From assembly GCA_964560875.1 (NCBI GenBank), contig CAZLMW010000033.1, positions 6,363-70,362 of the forward strand: a stretch of 64,000 nucleotides of DNA, in the 5' to 3' direction. The notes beneath the pieces were generated by a model, which worked only from the letters and a program-made list of their open reading frames with translations, was not told where the DNA came from and searched no databases. Below are positions 58,656 to 64,000 of the stretch, one piece after another; the first letter of the stretch is position 1, and the number at the start of each line of letters is the position of its first letter. This stretch comes from CAZLMW01 sp964560875 (GTDB taxonomy: Bacteria; Myxococcota_A; UBA9042). Made by a program: the position numbers and the translations under genes.

Positions 58656-61391
58656 CATGGCGACCTGCTCTTCGTACAGGCGGGCGTTGGCGATCGACAC
58701 GGCGGCCTGCGCCGACAGGATGTTCAAGACCTCGATGCGATCGGCCGTGAACGCGCCGGCGGTCAGCTTGTTTTGCAGGTACAAGACGCCGGTGACGGTC
58801 CCCTGGTTGAGCAACGGCACGCACAGGACGGCCTTGGGCTGACGCTGCACGAACCACGGCTCGTTGCCGAAACGTGGGTCGGTCGCCACATCGTCGATGA
58901 CCACCGGTTCGCCGGTACGTGTGACGAACGCGACCACTGACCGCGGGACGGCGTCGCTTTCGTCCAACCGTTGCCCGGCGGCGTCGCCCGATTCGATCAA
59001 CCACGCATCGTCGCGCGGCAGAATCAGGCAGCCCTCTTCGGCGCCTGCGGTCTCGAAGACAAGCGTCATGAGTTTGCGCACGACCTCGTCGAACACGATT
59101 TCGCCGGAGAGCACGCGCGTCGCGCGGACGATGGACACCAGGTCGAGCTGCGAATTGCCGGTGCGATCGGTCGTGGTGGCGCTGATGGTTTGCCGCCGAC
59201 CGCGAGGCCCGGGCAAGGCCGCCGCGGTCATCGGGAACCGTGCGACGACGTGGTTTGCCTTCGCAACAGCGCCCCACATCGCGTAGGACTGCCGCGCCTC
59301 CCGAGCGTAATACTGCCCGAGGTGCTCGACGCCCTGGTCGAAGTGAAACGCAGCCGCGAGCTCCCGGCCGAGCGCGGCGATGTTGGGATACCCGTTGTTT
59401 TGCGCGTGCTGGATCGCGTCGTCGTATGCCGCCCGAGCGCGATCGACACGACCGGCAGTCCGATGCCTTTCGGCGGCGATAAGGTCGCGCAGTTGCTCGA
59501 AATTCTCCGGGCAGTAGCGGGTCCAATAGGCCAAGCGCTGCTGGTTGACCCAGGCTCGACGCAGCAACGCTCCGCGGTTGGGCGCGCCAGTTCGTGCGAC
59601 GGCGACACACGACAGCGCCTCGTAGAAATAGAAATGCGCGACCTCGAGCAGCCCTACCGAAGCGTCCATGTGCTCACGGGCCCGCTCGGCGGCGGAAAGG
59701 GCCTCCTCGTGCTTGCCAAAGAGGCAACCCAATACGATCGAGTGATGGTGCGCAAACCACACGTTCGTCCAGTCCGAGTTGGCGGTAGCTGCGCCCAGTC
59801 TCTCCATGACGGTTATCGCCAGCTCGCCAAAGCGGTGCCCGAGGTCCATCTGCCCAAGCGCCCCACACATCAACAGGCCGTAGGCGGAATAGGAGAACGC
59901 TACAGCAGGCGACGCTCCGTACCGCGTGGACAGGCTCACCATGCGCAAAACGGCGACCGCAAGCAGGTTCGGGCTGGCGAGGTAGGCGGCCGCGAGCACT
60001 TTGAACATCAGCCGCATCTGCGCCGCGACGACGGGGTCGGACAGCTCGGGTAGGGCTGCGAGCGCCTCGGTGTTGGTGCGGGCCAGCGCGGTCTTGGTGC
60101 GCAGCAATTCGGTCATAACGCGCGGCTGGCCGGGCTTCTCGGGGAGCTTCAAACCCAGCAAGGCGAGCCCTTCGAGCGCGGTCCGAATCGATTCCCACAG
60201 CTTGTTTTGCGACGCGAACGCCTGGATCCGCACCTCGTAGACGATGACTTTGTCGAGCAGCGTCTTGGCGTTGGCGAGCAGCGCGTCGGCGAGGACATCC
60301 ATGCGGTCGGGACGATTGGCCAGGTACGCGGTTTCAACCCCCTCCGCATGCAGCGCCAACATGACGTCGTACCGCGTCTGCCAATCGTCGGGCCGGGCGA
60401 GGCGCAAACCGGCTTCGACATACTCGTTGGATGGTTCGTAGGCGGCCGCTTGCTTCGCCCGTCGGCAGGCGCGGAGGTTGAGGTCGACCAGCTGCGCGCG
60501 CTCGTCATCGCTTTTGATCAACTCGGCCGCGGCGTTGAGGTGTTGGAGGATGTCGAAAACGCGCCGGTCGAGGTCGGCTTCAGCGGTGTCCGCAACGAGG
60601 AGGTGGCCGATTCGATGGTGCATCTCGGCGCGTGCATCGGGGTCGTTGAGCGCATAGACAGCCTGCTGAACCCGGTCGTGCGAGAACCGATAGTGCGCTT
60701 GGACGGACTCGGCGAGGCCCGGCACATCCTGGTCCATGAGCCGATAGCTCTCGCTCAATGGGAGGACCAGGCCCGCATCGAGCGCCGAGGCCAAGGCCCG
60801 CGCGGTCGCCGCAGCCGAGGTTTGCATCACCATCGCGAGGATGCGCAGCTCAAAGCGATTGCCGAGGCAGGCGGCCATTTTGAGCGCCGTTTGGGTGTCG
60901 GCCTCCAGCTGCTTGGCCTTGTCCGCGATGAGTTCGACGATGTTGTCGGTGATGTCGCGCGCCGAAATCGCCGCGAGATCCCACCGCCAGACCCGGGCCG
61001 CGCCGACCGCGTCGGAAACCGGCTCGAAACGCACCAGCTTCTCGTCGGCCAGCGAGCGTACGAATTCGCGCACGAAGAAGGGGTTGCCGCCGGTCTTGGC
61101 ATGCACAAGGCCCGCCAACTCTGCCGTCGCATGGCGATCGCGGCGGAACGTGTCCAGCACCAATTGCCCGACGTCGTCGACGGTCAGTGGCGCGAGGTGC
61201 ACGCGACCGATGCGCCCGCCGCCCCGCTCGATCCCGTCCAACATCGCGGTGAGCGGGTGCGCGTCGTCGACTTCATCATCGCGGTAGGCCCCCATGACGA
61301 ACAGGTGCTCACTTTCGGGCTCGGTAAGCAGCAACTCGAGCAGTTTCAGGCTCGGAGCATCCGCCCATTGCAGGTCGTCGAGGAACATCAC
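58578..61391 (-). CDS. AAA ATPase/TPR/GAF portion of a split multidomain kinase
   Basis: This 937-codon frame begins with the Walker B motif of an AAA_16-type ATPase (VMFLDDLQWADAPSLKLL). It continues with winged-helix and TPR-like helical repeats and reaches a GAF domain at about residues 755-905 (TRTGEPVVIDDVATDPRFGN; AVLCVPLLNQGTVTGVLYLQ). It is the continuation of the kinase frame 61388-62749. The GTG at 61391 overlaps that frame's TGA, so translation by coupling is conceivable, but the Walker A motif is on the other side of the break. Homologues are single polypeptides. The 3' end runs into non-homologous codons after the cyclase deletion. Confidence 0.75.
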   Translation of the reverse strand: MMFLDDLQWADAPSLKLLELLLTEPESEHLFVMGAYRDDEVDDAHPLTAMLDGIERGGGRIGRVHLAPLTVDDVGQLVLDTFRRDRHATAELAGLVHAKTGGNPFFVREFVRSLADEKLVRFEPVSDAVGAARVWRWDLAAISARDITDNIVELIADKAKQLEADTQTALKMAACLGNRFELRILAMVMQTSAAATARALASALDAGLVLPLSESYRLMDQDVPGLAESVQAHYRFSHDRVQQAVYALNDPDARAEMHHRIGHLLVADTAEADLDRRVFDILQHLNAAAELIKSDDERAQLVDLNLRACRRAKQAAAYEPSNEYVEAGLRLARPDDWQTRYDVMLALHAEGVETAYLANRPDRMDVLADALLANAKTLLDKVIVYEVRIQAFASQNKLWESIRTALEGLALLGLKLPEKPGQPRVMTELLRTKTALARTNTEALAALPELSDPVVAAQMRLMFKVLAAAYLASPNLLAVAVLRMVSLSTRYGASPAVAFSYSAYGLLMCGALGQMDLGHRFGELAITVMERLGAATANSDWTNVWFAHHHSIVLGCLFGKHEEALSAAERAREHMDASVGLLEVAHFYFYEALSCVAVARTGAPNRGALLRRAWVNQQRLAYWTRYCPENFEQLRDLIAAERHRTAGRVDRARAAYDDAIQHAQNNGYPNIAALGRELAAAFHFDQGVEHLGQYYAREARQSYAMWGAVAKANHVVARFPMTAAALPGPRGRRQTISATTTDRTGNSQLDLVSIVRATRVLSGEIVFDEVVRKLMTLVFETAGAEEGCLILPRDDAWLIESGDAAGQRLDESDAVPRSVVAFVTRTGEPVVIDDVATDPRFGNEPWFVQRQPKAVLCVPLLNQGTVTGVLYLQNKLTAGAFTADRIEVLNILSAQAAVSIANARLYEEQVAMNRAASTDTTPTARRKSVHRSASVSA

Positions 61392-62749
61392 CAGGGATGA
61401 TCCGCGCGGCCAAACACGCCGATGAAGCGCCGCATGGTCAGCATGTAGCGGTTTTGGGCTTCGGTCGGGTCCAGGCGTGGTACGGGCAGCGTTTCACCCA
61501 CGATGAGTTCGAGCTCGGGGATGACATCGACCACGACGCGCGCGTTGGCCCGCAATTCGTCGGCGAGAAGCTCGCGCCACCTGGCCAGGGATGATTCCGA
61601 CTCGGTCAGCAGCTGCATCACGAGACTGCGCAGACACTGGATGAGAGACGCGTACGGGATGTTGCGCTGGTACTGGTCGAACTTGCCGGCGACGAAGTAG
61701 CCGCGCCGTTGCGTCAAGGGCTTGTAGACCTCCCGCACGAGCGCCGATTTTCCGATGCCCGCCCTGCCCGCGACCATCATCAGCTCGGCGTTGCCGTCCG
61801 AAGCGCGCTCGAAGGCGTCCACGAGCGCTTGGATCTCCACTTCGCGGCCGTACAGCTTCTCGCTCAGCTGCAGGCGATCGGAGGCGTCGTGGTCGCCCAG
61901 CTCGAACGTCCGAATCGGTCCACCGTCGGCGTGTTGCGCCAGGCACCGTTGCAGGTCGATCTGGAGACCACGCGCTGTTTGGTAGCGGTCTTCGGCGTTT
62001 TTCTGGAGCAGCCGGTCGATGATCGCAGCGACGACCTCGGGCACATCGTCACGCACCTCGCTGGCGGGGGCCGGTTGGCGAGCGATATGGGCGTGCACGA
62101 GCGCGAGCGGGTCGTCGTCATCGAAGGGAAGCCGACCGGTCAGGAGCTCGTACAGGGAGACGCCCAACGAATAGAGATCCGCCCGTTGGTCGAGCGCCCG
62201 GTTCATGCGCCCGGTCTGCTCGGGGGAGATGTAGGCGAGTGTCCCTTCGAGGCTGGCTGGCGTCCGCAACGATTGGTTTTCGCTAGCGAGCTGACTGGAG
62301 ATACCGAAATCGATCAGCTTGACGGCGCCGGTGTCGGGGTTGCTGACGATATTGGAGGGGTTGATGTCCTTGTGCACGACGCCCTTGGCGTGGATGTCCG
62401 CGAGCGCCCCGGCGAGGCGTACCGCGAGGTCGAGGAACTCTCCCATCGATAGTGTGCCGGCGATTTGCAGCCGATCGAGCGAGGTGCCGCCGAAGTCTTC
62501 GAGCACCATGACCAGCCGATTTCGGTCGGTCAGCAACGCCCTGGCCTGCACAGCGGTCGCAAGCCCGAGATCGCGGGTCAGTTCGAATTCGCGATGGAAC
62601 CGCGCGGTCCTCTCCGGCGACGGATACTCCTCCTTGAGCATCTTGAGAACGACGGGCTTACCGCCGTCCGAGCCGCGCAAAATGACCGAGTTGCTGCTGT
62701 CATGCAGCGGCACAGGGGCGACATCAAAACCGGCGATGGACGCAGCCAA
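61388..62749 (-). CDS. Ser/Thr kinase domain and Walker A portion of a split multidomain kinase
   Basis: No ATG is available before the first conserved strand, so a TTG at 62749 with GGAAGAG upstream is proposed as the start (453 residues). Kinase motifs: lysine in PVVLKMLKEEYPSP, V-H-K-D-I-N-P-S-N-I-V (HRD-type loop with Lys), L-I-D-F-G-I-S-S, and GTLAYISPEQTGRMNR. Then comes Walker A (GRAGIGKSALV) of the ATPase. The frame ends VFGRADHPW and TGA where the family continues L-V-M-F-L-D-D. Adding one C to the CCC at about 61392-61394 restores a single frame with the downstream part. It is either a real frameshift or a sequencing error. Confidence 0.75.
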   Translation of the reverse strand: MAASIAGFDVAPVPLHDSSNSVILRGSDGGKPVVLKMLKEEYPSPERTARFHREFELTRDLGLATAVQARALLTDRNRLVMVLEDFGGTSLDRLQIAGTLSMGEFLDLAVRLAGALADIHAKGVVHKDINPSNIVSNPDTGAVKLIDFGISSQLASENQSLRTPASLEGTLAYISPEQTGRMNRALDQRADLYSLGVSLYELLTGRLPFDDDDPLALVHAHIARQPAPASEVRDDVPEVVAAIIDRLLQKNAEDRYQTARGLQIDLQRCLAQHADGGPIRTFELGDHDASDRLQLSEKLYGREVEIQALVDAFERASDGNAELMMVAGRAGIGKSALVREVYKPLTQRRGYFVAGKFDQYQRNIPYASLIQCLRSLVMQLLTESESSLARWRELLADELRANARVVVDVIPELELIVGETLPVPRLDPTEAQNRYMLTMRRFIGVFGRADHPW

Positions 62750-63541
62750 GGACTCTTCCGGCTGAAGCGCGAGTTGTCGGCCGAACGTTGCGGGGGGGGT
62801 TGGCGTTTGCGGTGTACGCGGGATACAGCGTCGCAGCCTCGATCCAGGCGCCCTTGGCGTTCTTCTCGAACACGACCACCGCCCCGACGTGGTTGCCCTT
62901 GTCGCCCGCACTTGGGGCGCCGGCTGCGATGACTCCCTCGCCGCTGGCCAGTCCCATGCCCAGGTTTTCGGCGGCTTGGCCGCTTTTGCGGCTCAGTGTC
63001 CCCTCGTTGACCCACTTCGTCGTGGACTCTCGCCGCATAACGACGACCGCACCGCGTCCGTTCTGGTGGTATGGCGCTGCGATTGCGAGGCGCGACCCGT
63101 GAACGGAAAGGCGCAGTCCGAGCACACGTCGCCATCGCTGCATGACACGGACCCGGCGGTGGGCTGTTCAACACAAACCCCATCCGCGCCGCAGACGGGA
63201 GCGAGGCAGGGGCTGTTGGACGCGGGGCAGTCCGTGTCTTTTGCGCAACCTGTGTGTCCGTCAGCAACCAACCCATCCCCGTCATCGGCCACGGCGTCTG
63301 CGGCGCATCCCGACGAATCCATGGGGCCGGCCGCGTCCCCCGCACCTGCGGCGTCGTCAGCCGTGGGTTCAGCCGCATCCGCAGGGTTTTCGCGTCCGCT
63401 ATCCTGACCGGCGTCCAAGGCAGTCGCGTCGTCGGCGGTTGCTGATTCCGCATCGTCGGTCCCGCAGGCGCAGACCTGCATGACAAGCACGAGCCCGACC
63501 AGTCGTCGCACCGCAGCCCCTCTAACTTCCGCGTGTCGCAT
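62724..63541 (-). pseudogene. lipoprotein / FG-GAP repeat remnant
   Basis: From the ATG at 63541 a lipoprotein signal (GLVLVMQVCACG) and an Asp/Ala linker are followed by Cys units (CAKDTDCPASNSPCLAPVCG; CSDGDVCS). Near 63143 the meaningful frame changes. The new frame shows FG-GAP-like repeats (GLRLSVHGSRLAIAAPYHQN; GMGLASGEGVIAAGAPSAGD; GAVVVFEKNAKGAW). At 62790-62797 a run of eight G ends the clear homology, and the frame stops at 62724, inside the kinase gene. A complete protein of this type would have several more repeats. The middle and the end appear to be lost. Confidence 0.55.
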
Positions 63542-63765
63542 GCCGGCAGGATGACCCGCTGACGGTGACCATTCAATCCTGGCGCCGATCGGCGCGCCGG
63601 GCGGAATTCGCGCGGAAACCGACGTTTTTGGTGTTTTGCAGAGGGCAAAATGCCCACAGTTGGCCAACAGGGCCTGTAGGACGCGTCCTGAGCCGGAGAA
63701 GGCAGGTAAGTGGGGGGGGCGATGTCGTCGCCTCGCAGCGAGGCCCTGGCGACTTTCGGCCAGCG
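63542..63765. other. intergenic region between the FG-GAP remnant and the tRNA promoter
   Basis: I see no gene here. It includes AT-richer stretches (63610-63660) and a run of seven G near 63714 but no repeats or hairpin I can defend. It probably contains the former promoter of the lipoprotein remnant. Confidence 0.35.
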
Positions 63766-63793
63766 TTGACATCCGGCCACTCCCAGCTAGAGT
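63766..63793 (+). promoter_or_regulatory. sigma-70-type promoter of the tRNA-Gly gene
   Basis: A perfect -35 TTGACA lies at 63766-63771. A 16-base spacer separates it from TAGAGT at 63788-63793 as the -10. Transcription would begin near 63800, about 27 bases before the mature tRNA. This is the clearest promoter in the window. Confidence 0.75.
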
Positions 63794-63825
63794 CCCGCTC
63801 GCGATTCGCTCATTGCGGCGGTCAG

Positions 63826-63898
<73 letters not shown>

Positions 63899-63900
63899 CC

Positions 63901-63941
63901 CGCCCGGTCTTGCGTTTGCAGGGCCGGGCGAAGCGGTTTTT
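63901..63941 (+). terminator. intrinsic terminator after the tRNA-Gly gene
   Basis: CGCCCGG at 63901-63907 pairs perfectly with CCGGGCG at 63924-63930 around a 16-base loop. Seven bases later a run of five T begins at 63937. The position, directly behind the tRNA, fits its terminator. The long loop and short T run make it of moderate strength. Confidence 0.6.
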
Positions 63942-63945
63942 GGGC

Positions 63946-63990
63946 CAGGCCCTAACAAATTCGGCCCAGGCCCTAACAGCAGGCCCTAAC
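63946..63990 (+). repeat. CAGGCCCTAAC repeated three times
   Basis: An identical 11-base sequence occurs at 63946-63956, 63967-63977 and 63980-63990, with spacings of 21 and 13 bases. It follows the tRNA terminator and continues to the window edge, so more copies may lie outside. A tRNA 3' flank is a common site for insertion of mobile elements, but no integrase is visible. Confidence 0.7.
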
Positions 63991-64000
63991 ATTTGTAATA

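Noticed and set aside
63946..63990. Mobile element attachment site beside the tRNA
   Set aside because: The three 11-base repeats do not copy the tRNA 3' end, and no integrase is visible. The window ends too soon to decide.

Overview
This is a GC-rich window from what looks like a myxobacterium-type bacterium (Myxococcota, the former Deltaproteobacteria). The signs are: many secreted lipoproteins with a lipobox followed by Asp/Ala/Ser/Thr-rich linkers; long arrays of cysteine-rich repeats of the CDDGNPCT type and of the CGNGKIDPGEQCD (myxo disulphide) type; MopE-like metal-binding motifs; and Hanks-type kinases, one with a zinc ribbon and one with an AAA/GAF/cyclase tail. No species can be named from the sequence alone. 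The annotation rests on reading both strands. A giant gene that runs off the left edge, and a 53-residue gene, were found by direct translation.

Layout. 1-12357 (-): one gene of more than 4119 codons for a repetitive secreted protein, cut by the window edge, with ten copies of a CWG-type module. 12424-20199 (-): a 2591-residue lipoprotein with cysteine-rich arrays, two cohesin-like domains and a dockerin-like domain. 20477-22117 (-): a lipoprotein with a LAS-type (murein endopeptidase-like) metallopeptidase domain. 22286-25946: a DUF4345-like membrane protein, a beta-helix lipoprotein, and a cupin whose start codon overlaps the divergent lipoprotein's start codon. 26070-31427: two related PQQ/propeller-like lipoproteins flank a lysine-rich small protein and a lipoprotein carrying EF-Tu domains II and III without the GTPase domain. 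31424-36729: a compact, partly decayed cluster (B12-radical SAM, PP-loop ATPase, PhyH dioxygenase, truncated preATP-grasp ligase, divergent radical SAM). 36795-46000: TPR protein, large lipoprotein, GT-C-like membrane glycosyltransferase, Ser/Thr kinase, small lipoprotein, and a solitary DNA methyltransferase behind a 20-bp repeat array. 46053-52432: two secreted proteins with a P-domain plus fibrinogen-like C-terminus, which share their N-terminal domain with the giant protein of the left edge. They enclose a zinc-ribbon protein and a lipase-like lipoprotein. 52501-55874: TfoX-N, membrane protein, DJ-1/PfpI, lipoprotein, tandem GST_N. 56188-58263: NapH-type polyferredoxin fused to TPRs. 58318-62749: a frameshifted and internally deleted kinase/AAA/GAF/cyclase gene. 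62724-63541: a lipoprotein/FG-GAP remnant. 63827-63898: tRNA-Gly(CCC), with a clear promoter and terminator.

Two themes stand out. First, the cell-surface repertoire is large, modular and built from shared parts, and recent near-identical internal duplications lengthen the giant protein. Second, many genes here are broken in the same way: both ends survive and the middle is missing, or two truncated genes meet. This is either deletion-biased decay or an assembly problem, and it should be settled before any biology is built on it. The most unusual intact gene is the EF-Tu II/III lipoprotein.
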